Below, piece by piece: positions 1-7,171 of a DNA stretch of 32,610 bases (positions are counted from its first letter, which is position 1; each line of letters begins with the position of its first letter). Source of the stretch: an uncultured Thermomicrobiales bacterium (lineage in GTDB: Bacteria; Chloroflexota; Chloroflexia; Thermomicrobiales; UBA6265); assembly GCA_902806345.1 (NCBI GenBank), contig CADCWF010000105.1:1-32610 (forward strand). Direction: 5' to 3'. The notes below the pieces were generated by a model. The model saw nothing but the letters and a program-made list of their open reading frames with translations. It had not been told where the DNA came from and searched no databases. The position numbers and the translations under genes were made by a program.

Positions 1-194
1 TCGGCCTGGTCGTTACGGCCGTCGGCGGCCTGCTCCTGATGACAGCCCGCATCCCGGGACTCGATCGGCTCGGCCGGCTGCCGGGCGACTTCGTCGTCGA
101 GCGAGGCTCGACGACGATCGCGATTCCCGTCGTCACTTCGCTGATCCTGAGCCTCATCCTCACCATCGTGCTCAACGTGGTGTTTCGGCGCTAG
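1..194 (+). CDS. DUF2905 family small membrane protein (5' end cut by window)
   Basis: The frame is open from base 3 and ends at TAG 192-194, giving 63 visible residues. The visible part has a hydrophobic stretch at the edge, then a central RLGRLPGDFVVERG segment, then a second hydrophobic helix (IAIPVVTSLILSLILTIVLN) and a short basic tail. The LGRLPGD-x-x-x-ERG core followed by a TS-x-x-LSL-x-L helix is the signature of the DUF2905 family, short two-helix inner-membrane proteins of about 70 residues. Function of the family is unknown. Probably only about ten residues are missing upstream. It is often found next to Holliday junction helicase genes in other bacteria, but that neighbour would lie outside this window. 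Confidence 0.8.
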   Translation, partial: GLVVTAVGGLLLMTARIPGLDRLGRLPGDFVVERGSTTIAIPVVTSLILSLILTIVLNVVFRR

Positions 195-419
195 CCGCCG
201 GTTTCCCGTGTCCGAGTTGCCAGGGTCGTCTACCCGGCTCAGGAACCCTTGCCGAGTGCGTCGCCGACGCACAGTCCCCAGTCCGACGCCGACCGGCGAC
301 GCTTCCGGGGTGCGGTGTCGCTTGCAACCATCGTCGTCGGCAGAGAACTCGTCGGTGCTCGGGGTTCCGGGCACGGCACCCGATGCCATTTTGGATCACC
401 CCAAGCTCACCTTGCGCTA

Positions 420-448
420 TTGACGCTCTATCGGGGCGCGCCTAGAGT
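420..448 (+). promoter_or_regulatory. Sigma70-type promoter for the DUF3352 gene pair
   Basis: TTGACG (420-425), 17-base spacer, TAGAGT (443-448). The predicted start near 455 leaves a leader of about 118 bases before the ATG at 573. The rest of the 195-572 gap shows no convincing gene. Confidence 0.6.
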
Positions 449-572
449 GACCCCGCTCGTGTCGGAGTCGGTCACCCGTCGCCATCGGCACGCGCCACCG
501 GACCGCCCGGGCCGAGTCTCTCGGCGCGGGTTTGCGCGCCGAGGCGGTGTCGCCGCCAGAAACGAGGTCCCG

Positions 573-2546
573 ATGGAGTCCAGCGAAGGCCTGCACGGGG
601 CAGGCCTTGTGACCAAGCTGAGCCGGTGCCGACGTGGCATCGTCGCCGGCACCGTCGTGGCGGTGCTCGCCGTCGGCTCGATCGGGCCGGCGGTCGCGGC
701 CACCGGCGCCCAGGACGAGACCCGCTCATTCCCGACCGCGGATGTCGTTCCCGAGGACGCGCTCGCCTACGTCAACGTCCCGCTCGTGGAAGCCTCCAAG
801 CAGTGGGAGATCGGACGGGAGTTGCTCGAGCGCTCCGGCCTGACGGAGATCCTGGTCGAAGCGGAGGCCGGGATGGACGGGGTGCCGCTTGACGCGTTCC
901 TGGGCGGCGAGGCCGGACTCGTGGTGACGGAGGCTGCTCTGGCGGCGGCGGCGGCGGCCGGCGCCGGTGAACTGACGAGCGGATTCGTCCCCGAACCGGA
1001 CGCCTCGCCCGTCGCGTCGCCGCTCGAACCGGCGGCCCAGGGCTGGGCGGTCGTGCTCGACGCCCGCGCCCCGGATACCGCTTACGCCGGTCTCGTCGCC
1101 GCGCTGGAGGACCAGGCTGGCGACCTGGTAGAAATCGACTACGAGGGCGTCGCAATCTCGTTCTCCGATCCGCCGGCTGCTGCCGATGCCGAATCGGCAG
1201 ACACGCCACTGGCGGCAGCCCGGATCGACGCCCTGGTACTGATCGCCGGGGCGCCGTCCGACCTCGAGCCGCTGATCGACACCGCCCAGGGGTCGAGCCT
1301 TCCGCTTGCCGAGGCCGAGCCGTTCCTCGGCGTGACGGCGGCCCTGCCGACCGAGTTCCTGATGCTCGGGTACGTCAACCAGGCGGCCGCGCTCGAGGCC
1401 CAGGCTGGACTCGGCGGGGCTAGTCTGCCGGTGCCGCCGGGGTTGACCGGTCCCGCGACCTACTCGGGTTTCGTCATCCAGGCCGACGACCCGGGGTTTC
1501 GGATGGAGACCGTGGCGATCGCGACCGGCGACGAGCAGCTGCCGCCGGCCGCGGCCAACTACGACTCGGCGCTCCTCGCGAGGACGCCCGCCGACGCGCT
1601 CTTCTTCCTGAGCGCCCCGGAACTCGGGGCCACCGATGCCCTGCAGAACCTGGGTGCGGTCGGGATTTCGCTAGCGTTCGGACAGTTTGGCGGTGCCGAC
1701 ACACCAACCCCCGCCGAGACCGGGGCGCAGTTCGTTGACCGGCAGTACCAGGAACTGGCCGCCCTCCTCGGGTTCAACCTGAAGACCGACGTCTTCGACC
1801 AGCTCACGGGCGAGTACGGCGCCTGGGTCCGCGCAAACGCGGGGTCGGAGTCGATTGAGGCCCTCTTCGCCTCCGGGGTCGCCGACTCCGGCACGGTCGT
1901 CAACGCGTTGAGCCGGTTGAACCTGCTGGTCCAGGGGGCAGGCGGCGGGACCACCACGGTCACCACCCGCAGCCTGGCGGGCTCGACCGTCAACGTCGTC
2001 GAGACCGGCCCCGGTGTCCCAGCCTTCGAGTACGGGGTCGTCGGCGACCGCCTCTTGATCGGCTTCGGCGGCGCGATCGACACCGACGCCGGCGGCGGAG
2101 AGGCGCTGGCCGACAACCCGCTCTTCTCGGCGGTGTTGGATGAACTGCCGGAGGAGCGAAACGGTACCATCTACGTTGACCTAACCCGGGTCATCCCGCT
2201 CGTCGAGGGGCTCGCCGGGGCCGGTGGAGATCTAGGTTTGGGCGGCGGCGAGGCGGCCGTCGAGGACGCTGCTGTGGGATGCGCGGACTACGCGACGCAG
2301 GCGGAAGCTCAGGCGGCCTACGATGGCAACGAGGAGGGAACCTTCGATCTCGACCAGGATTTCGACGGCACCGTCTGCGAGGACTTCTTCGGCACGAGCC
2401 CGGATGCGGCGGCGCCCGATGCGGGTGCCGAAGTGGCTGATGCGCTGGCCGATGTGGACCTCTCCGGAATCGAGGCGTTCGCCCTCGCCGCTTACGACGA
2501 GGCAGGGATGCGCCGAAGTTCGTCCATCCTTTACATTGCCGAGTAG
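573..2546 (+). CDS. Exported DUF3352 protein with excalibur-like calcium-binding insert (paralogue A)
   Basis: 657 residues from ATG 573, which has GAGG five bases upstream (564-567); the open frame extends to 249 but the upstream part is arginine-rich and non-coding in character. GTG 609 is an alternative start. After a basic N-terminus (KLSRCRRG) comes one hydrophobic helix (IVAGTVVAVLAVGSIGPAVAA) that reads as a signal peptide. The mature part begins with VPEDALAYVNV, typical of DUF3352, whose function is unknown. Near residues 568-608 there is a cysteine-bounded motif, CADYATQAEAQ ... DLDQDFDGTVCEDFF, matching the excalibur pattern (DxDxDGxxCE), which is thought to bind calcium outside the cell. 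It sits just before the last predicted strands (FALAAYDEAG ... SSILYIAE), so it looks inserted rather than appended. The adjacent gene is a diverged paralogue with the same layout. Likely a cell-envelope or secreted protein; no enzymatic role is evident. Confidence 0.85.
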   Translation: MESSEGLHGAGLVTKLSRCRRGIVAGTVVAVLAVGSIGPAVAATGAQDETRSFPTADVVPEDALAYVNVPLVEASKQWEIGRELLERSGLTEILVEAEAGMDGVPLDAFLGGEAGLVVTEAALAAAAAAGAGELTSGFVPEPDASPVASPLEPAAQGWAVVLDARAPDTAYAGLVAALEDQAGDLVEIDYEGVAISFSDPPAAADAESADTPLAAARIDALVLIAGAPSDLEPLIDTAQGSSLPLAEAEPFLGVTAALPTEFLMLGYVNQAAALEAQAGLGGASLPVPPGLTGPATYSGFVIQADDPGFRMETVAIATGDEQLPPAAANYDSALLARTPADALFFLSAPELGATDALQNLGAVGISLAFGQFGGADTPTPAETGAQFVDRQYQELAALLGFNLKTDVFDQLTGEYGAWVRANAGSESIEALFASGVADSGTVVNALSRLNLLVQGAGGGTTTVTTRSLAGSTVNVVETGPGVPAFEYGVVGDRLLIGFGGAIDTDAGGGEALADNPLFSAVLDELPEERNGTIYVDLTRVIPLVEGLAGAGGDLGLGGGEAAVEDAAVGCADYATQAEAQAAYDGNEEGTFDLDQDFDGTVCEDFFGTSPDAAAPDAGAEVADALADVDLSGIEAFALAAYDEAGMRRSSSILYIAE

Positions 2547-2629
2547 CCGTCCGGGTAGGATCCGTGCTGCACCGTCCGCGGCGGCCCCAAGTGGCCTCGC
2601 CCCGATCCGCGTTTTTGGAGGTGATGACG

Positions 2630-4834
2630 ATGGCATTCCCCCCGATTGTTCGACGCCGCGCCCTGCTCACGGGCGCGGCCCTCTCGGCCTTGCTCCTGCC
2701 GGGGATCGCCGGCGTCCTGCCGGTGGCGGCCCAAGACGGCGGCGGGGGGCCAACCACGGCCCAGGCCGCCCCCGAAGACACGGTCGCCTTCATCTCGTTC
2801 GATCTCGACCCGGATTCCGCCCAGTGGACCCAGGCGCAGGAGCTGCTGGGCCGGATGGGACTGCCGAACGCCCTCGACGAGCTGCGGACCGGGATCCTCG
2901 AAGACCCGGGCAACAGCGGCGCCGACGAGGTCACCGCGGCCGACCTCGACGCCTTGCTGGGAGGTGAAGCCGGGTTTGTCGTCCTGCCGCAGGCGATCGA
3001 GAACCTCCGCACCTTCGGGGAAGCGGCGATCGAGGTCGCCGAGTCGGGCGCACTGGCGACTCCGGTCGCCGTGGACGACGACGAGGCCGTCGCGGACGCC
3101 TTCGAGGAGGCGTTCGCCGAGCCGCTGGCCAACCTCGGCGACGAGGGCTTCGGCGTCGCGGCGATCCTCGAACCCTCCGATATCGACGCCGCATGGACCT
3201 ACGTCGAGGACCAGGTGAGGACCGCCGTCGAGGATGGGGGCGGCGAAGTCGAAGAGGTCGACTACAACGGGACCACAATCCTCCTCGGGCCGGAGGGCGA
3301 GCTCTCCCCCGACGACATGGCGGTGGACGCCCTCCCGCTCCCTGACGCCGATGCCGTCCCCGACGGCTCCCCGGTCGCCGGCTTGGATGAGGAGGCGGCC
3401 GAGGACGAGGACGACGCGGAAACGACCGAGGACGAGCTCGACGCGATGGGCGGCGCCGGGATGGACCTCGAAGCACCGTCCGGTCAACTCGCGACCGCCC
3501 GCGTCGGCGACTTCATCCTCGTCGCCGCCTCCGCGGCCGACCTGGAACCGATGATCGACGCCGCCACCGGCGACGCGCCGACCCTCGCCGACTCCGAGGA
3601 CATGGCGACGGTGCGCGCCGAGTTCGATACCGATGAGGAGCTGCTCTTCGCCTACTTCAGCGGCCCCGAGCTGTGGGCGGGCCTCGGCGATGAGTTGGCC
3701 TCATACCTCGACGAGCTCTCGGCAGGCATGTACGCCGGGATGGACATCGAGGCTTACCGCGACGCCCATTCGGCGATCGCGATCTGGGCGGACGAGCCCG
3801 GCCTTCGCGTCGACACGGTGACCTTGCGCGTCGACGGCGAGCCACTGCCGGAGCTGGTTCCAGACGCGGTGGCGATCGAGTTCGCGGGCCAGGTTCCGGC
3901 CGACACCATCCTCTACAACGCCGGCACCGTGGCCCGGCAGCAGTTGGATGCAGCGGCGTTCAGCATCGCCCAGCTCATCAATCAGGGGATGAGTGGCGAG
4001 ATGATGACCGAGCCGCAGACGCTCGACGACGTGCTCGTGATGTTCACCCCGGAGTACGCCGAGGAGCAGCTCGCCGGGGCCGAATCCATCCTCGGTTTCA
4101 ATCTCCAGAGCGACTTCACTGACCTCCTGACCGGCGAGTTCGGGCTGGCCATCGGTGGCCCGCAGCTCTCCGGGTCGGCGTTCGGGATCGACGCCATCCT
4201 CTCGCTGCCGGCCACTGACGCCGCGGCGCTCGCCGACACGACGCAGGAGCTGGCTCGCCTCGCTGAAGGCGCCGCCGGCGGCGCCCTCTCGGCGCGGCGC
4301 GAGGGCGAGGATACCGTCTACGTGCTCCAGGACCCGAGTGCCGGCGGCGTGCCGGCCTTCGAGTTCGGGGTGATCGGCGACGAGCTGCTGGCCGGCACCG
4401 AGACCGGCCTCGAGAGCTACGCGCAGGGACCAGCCGAGGCCCTGGCCGACGACGAGCAGTTCCAGTCCGTAATGGCTCTGCTCCCGGACGACGGCTACCA
4501 GGTGGGCTACGTCAACCTCGGCTCGATCATCGAGCTGGTGCTCGCCTTCTCCGGCATGGGCGCGCCCGGCGCGAACCAGGATGCCGATCTCTCCTGTGCC
4601 GAGTATGCCGACGAGGCCGAGGCGCAGGCAGCGCTGGAAGAGGATTCCCTCGAGCATGCCGCCCTCGACAGCGACTTCGATGGGCAGGCCTGCGAGGACT
4701 TCTTCGGCGTCGCCGGCACCCCGGTCGCGGGCGGCGGTCCGGAGAACGTCCGGGCCCTCGGCCTGGTCGCCTGGGAGCGGGACGGCAAGCAAGGATCGAA
4801 CTCGCTGCTCTACGTGGCCGACGACGGGTCGTAG
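2630..4834 (+). CDS. Exported DUF3352 protein with excalibur-like calcium-binding insert (paralogue B)
   Basis: 734 residues. The start is chosen at ATG 2630 because GGAGG (2617-2621) lies eight bases upstream; the nearer ATG 2624 is too close. The N-terminus (PIVRRRALLTGAALSALLLPG) is a signal sequence with an arginine pair, possibly Tat-type, ending near VAAQ. DUF3352 features follow, starting at PEDTVAFISFDLDP. A very acidic linker (about residues 245-275, many D and E) separates two parts. The excalibur-like motif at about 655-695 (CAEYADEAEAQ ... ALDSDFDGQACEDFF) precedes the final strands (ALGLVAWERDG ... NSLLYVAD). It aligns end to end with the preceding gene, including the shared PAFEFGVIGD and LLGFNL/ILGFNLQSD-like segments, so the pair arose by tandem duplication. 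The gap to the upstream gene is 83 bases with no obvious terminator, so the two are probably co-transcribed. Confidence 0.87.
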   Translation: MAFPPIVRRRALLTGAALSALLLPGIAGVLPVAAQDGGGGPTTAQAAPEDTVAFISFDLDPDSAQWTQAQELLGRMGLPNALDELRTGILEDPGNSGADEVTAADLDALLGGEAGFVVLPQAIENLRTFGEAAIEVAESGALATPVAVDDDEAVADAFEEAFAEPLANLGDEGFGVAAILEPSDIDAAWTYVEDQVRTAVEDGGGEVEEVDYNGTTILLGPEGELSPDDMAVDALPLPDADAVPDGSPVAGLDEEAAEDEDDAETTEDELDAMGGAGMDLEAPSGQLATARVGDFILVAASAADLEPMIDAATGDAPTLADSEDMATVRAEFDTDEELLFAYFSGPELWAGLGDELASYLDELSAGMYAGMDIEAYRDAHSAIAIWADEPGLRVDTVTLRVDGEPLPELVPDAVAIEFAGQVPADTILYNAGTVARQQLDAAAFSIAQLINQGMSGEMMTEPQTLDDVLVMFTPEYAEEQLAGAESILGFNLQSDFTDLLTGEFGLAIGGPQLSGSAFGIDAILSLPATDAAALADTTQELARLAEGAAGGALSARREGEDTVYVLQDPSAGGVPAFEFGVIGDELLAGTETGLESYAQGPAEALADDEQFQSVMALLPDDGYQVGYVNLGSIIELVLAFSGMGAPGANQDADLSCAEYADEAEAQAALEEDSLEHAALDSDFDGQACEDFFGVAGTPVAGGGPENVRALGLVAWERDGKQGSNSLLYVADDGS

Positions 4835-4870
4835 TCGTGGGTCGTGAGGCGTAAGGTTTGATTTCGGTAC

Positions 4871-4898
4871 CGGGGCGGGGGAGGAATCCCCCGCCCCG
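4871..4898 (+). terminator. Strong hairpin terminator after the DUF3352 pair
   Basis: A perfect 12-base stem (4871-4882 with 4887-4898) closed by a GGAA tetraloop, 37 bases after the stop codon. The stem is nearly all G:C. Only a short T pair follows, so termination may not need a long U tract. Confidence 0.75.
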
Positions 4899-5052
4899 TT
4901 CCGCGCTCGGTCGCCGCGAGTCCGCGGAACGGCGCTGCGGCACCGCTCGTTAGGGAGGCGTGGAACGGCCGGCCAGGGCGCCGGTTCTGGTTCGGCCCGG
5001 CGACGACGAACTATCCTTCGCCGCGTTGACCAACGACAGGAGGGAGCGCAGC

Positions 5053-6876
5053 ATGGCGGGACCCCGGCACGAGGGGCAGGCGGACGCACGGCAACCAGAA
5101 CAGGGCGAGCGGGAGCAGGGCGCGCTCTGGCGGACGTTGCGGGCGTCCGGCCGGACGCCGAACCGCCGCGATCTGATGCGCTGGTCGGCCATCGTCGCCG
5201 GGGCGTCGGCGACGGCTCGCCTTGGCATTGGCTCCTCGGCAAGCGCAGCCGCGAGGCGGCAGGACGCACCGGTCGTCGCCGACGCCGAGATCGTGGTCCC
5301 GTTCGATGCCTACGGCCAGGCCGTCACCCTCGACCCTCATCGGTCCGCCGACTACGGCGGCTTCTGGGTGCTCTACCCGAACGTCTGGGCCGGTCTCCTC
5401 GGCTACGACGAGAACGGCCGCGTCGTCCGCGACCTGGCCGAGGACGCCGTCGTCTCCGAGGATGGGCTGAGCTACACGTTCACCCTGAGGCCGGACCTCC
5501 TGTACGCCTCCGGCAACGCCGTCTTGGCCGAGCATTTCGTCGCCTCCTGGGAGCGGGCGCTCGACCCCGCGAACCTTTCGCCGATGGCCGCCTTCATGGC
5601 CCCGGTCCGGGGCGTCGCCGACCGCCTCGCCGGCCAGGCGGATGCCGAGCTCGGGTTCTCGGCTCGTGACGAACGGACCGTGGTCGTCGAGCTAGCGGAG
5701 CCGATCAACTACTTCCCGTCGTACATGGCGGCGTTCGTCTGGTCCGTTGTCGACCCGGCGGTATTGGAGTCGTCTGGCCAGGAGAACTTCGTCCTCAACG
5801 GCGCTGGTGCCGGCCAGTGGCAGTTCTCCGAGTACGAGCTTGACACCCGCGTCGCGATGACGCCCAACCCGAACTACTTCGGGGAGGCGAACCCGTCGAT
5901 CGTCAGCATCCAGGTCCCGATCCTGACGGGGCCGACGGCCGCCCGTGAGGCGCTCGACCTCTACCTCGCCGACGAGGCGGTCTCGGCGGACGTGCCGCTC
6001 TCGCTGATGGAGGAGGTCGAGGCCGACCCGGCGCTCGCGGCCGAGCTCATCCGGCTCGACCAGAATCCCGGCTCCGTCCGCTCGCTGGCGATGGACTTCA
6101 ACCAGCCGCCGTTCGATGACGTCCGCGTCCGCCGGGCCTTCGGACTCGCCTTCGACCGCGACCGCTACGCCGAGATCTACGCTGGAACCTGGACGCCGAC
6201 GACGTCCTTCACCCCGCCGGTGGTGACGGAGCTCTCCGGGTACCAGCCGCCGGCCGGGATCGAGACGGACTTGGAGGCGGCGGTGGCCCTCCTGGCCGAG
6301 GCGGGCTACGCCAACGGCGAAGGACTGCCTGAGATCACCTTCTACCTGGCCGCTGAGGAGAGCGAGTCGGAGACGGACCGGGTCCGCTCGGTGCTCGACA
6401 TGCTCGGCCGCAATCTGGGGGTCACCCTGCTCTTCGACAACACCCGCTCGCTCGAGGCACTGGAGGCGCTCCGGCAAGACACGGGAGGCCGCCAGATCGA
6501 CATCATCTGGTGGCAGAACGTGACCAACTCGCCCCACCTGCTGAGCGAGGTCTTCCGGCCCGACTCCCCGTACATGGCCGGCGTCTTCAACTGGTCCCCC
6601 GAGCTAGAGCCGGTCGGCGAGTCCGATCCCGGCGGCTCGGCGTCAGAATTCGCCGACCTGATGGCCCAGGCCGACGTCGAGCAGGACCCGGACCGGGCGA
6701 ACGAGCTGTACGCCCAGGGCGAAGAACTGGTGCTGACCAACGCCGTCTACGTCCCGATCGCCAACTGGGTTCCCATGTTCGTCCAGAAGCCGAGGTTGCG
6801 CGGCACGCGGCAGGGAGCGTGGACCGGCCGCCTGCCCGTCCGCTTCGACGCCGCCGTCGTGGTGGTCGAGGAGTAG
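5053..6876 (+). CDS. Tat-exported ABC transporter substrate-binding protein, peptide/oligopeptide family (SBP_bac_5)
   Basis: 607 residues from ATG 5053, which has AGGAGGGA (5039-5046) in good position. The N-terminus is long and hydrophilic, then NRRDLMRWSAIVAGASATA forms a twin-arginine signal (about residues 36-55), so the protein is probably exported folded. The mature region shows family-5 features: VTLDPHRSADYGGFWVLYPN near the start, AEDAVVSEDGLSYTFTLRPD, then FVASWERALDP, and PPFDDVRVRRAFGLAFDRDR followed by a lobe with LLAEAGYANGEGLPEITFYL. These proteins capture peptides or related ligands for an ABC importer. No permease or ATPase gene lies beside it, so it is either an orphan or works with a transporter encoded elsewhere. 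It is the only gene between a terminator and a hairpin-rich gap, so it is probably monocistronic. Confidence 0.9.
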   Translation: MAGPRHEGQADARQPEQGEREQGALWRTLRASGRTPNRRDLMRWSAIVAGASATARLGIGSSASAAARRQDAPVVADAEIVVPFDAYGQAVTLDPHRSADYGGFWVLYPNVWAGLLGYDENGRVVRDLAEDAVVSEDGLSYTFTLRPDLLYASGNAVLAEHFVASWERALDPANLSPMAAFMAPVRGVADRLAGQADAELGFSARDERTVVVELAEPINYFPSYMAAFVWSVVDPAVLESSGQENFVLNGAGAGQWQFSEYELDTRVAMTPNPNYFGEANPSIVSIQVPILTGPTAAREALDLYLADEAVSADVPLSLMEEVEADPALAAELIRLDQNPGSVRSLAMDFNQPPFDDVRVRRAFGLAFDRDRYAEIYAGTWTPTTSFTPPVVTELSGYQPPAGIETDLEAAVALLAEAGYANGEGLPEITFYLAAEESESETDRVRSVLDMLGRNLGVTLLFDNTRSLEALEALRQDTGGRQIDIIWWQNVTNSPHLLSEVFRPDSPYMAGVFNWSPELEPVGESDPGGSASEFADLMAQADVEQDPDRANELYAQGEELVLTNAVYVPIANWVPMFVQKPRLRGTRQGAWTGRLPVRFDAAVVVVEE

Positions 6877-6944
6877 GCCTCGCCGGCCCATCGGAACCCC
6901 GGAGGAACAGACCGGTTGACCGTCAGCCCTCACCCCCATCTCCG

Positions 6945-7003
6945 CTCCCTCGCGAGGGAGTGAGGTGTAGCGCCTGAGGCGAAACCGGCCCGGTTCAACC
7001 GGG
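6945..7003. repeat. Hairpin-forming intergenic palindromes
   Basis: Two nearby palindromes in the gap after the substrate-binding protein: CTCCCTCGCGAGGGAG (6945-6960, perfect, 16 bases) and CCCGGTT-C-AACCGGG (6989-7003). The first may terminate the upstream gene. A related CTCCCTCGCG core recurs near 7050, which suggests a dispersed repetitive element. Confidence 0.5.
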
Positions 7004-7116
7004 TTCCGTCCCGCCCATCTCGCCGATCCCGTAGTCGCTCCGGGCTCGCTCCCTCGCGTGCGAGAACAATCGGTGTTCGTCGCAAGCCGAGCCGACCAAA
7101 CGGACTCGAACGGAGA

Positions 7117-7148
7117 AGCCCCGTCTCCCTCGCCAGGGAGACGGGGCT
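7117..7148. terminator. Perfect 14-base-pair hairpin, terminator for the PHP fusion gene
   Basis: Arms 7117-7130 and 7135-7148 are perfectly complementary around a 4-base loop. It starts 23 bases beyond the - strand stop codon at 7172, so it most likely ends that transcript; it is symmetrical and could act on both strands. Confidence 0.7.
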
Positions 7149-7171
7149 CGTGCAGGAATGCTGAGTGGGGA

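Noticed and set aside
3701..5269. A 522-codon open frame antisense to DUF3352 paralogue B
   Set aside because: It spans a terminator and two real genes on the other strand and shows no protein-like pattern.
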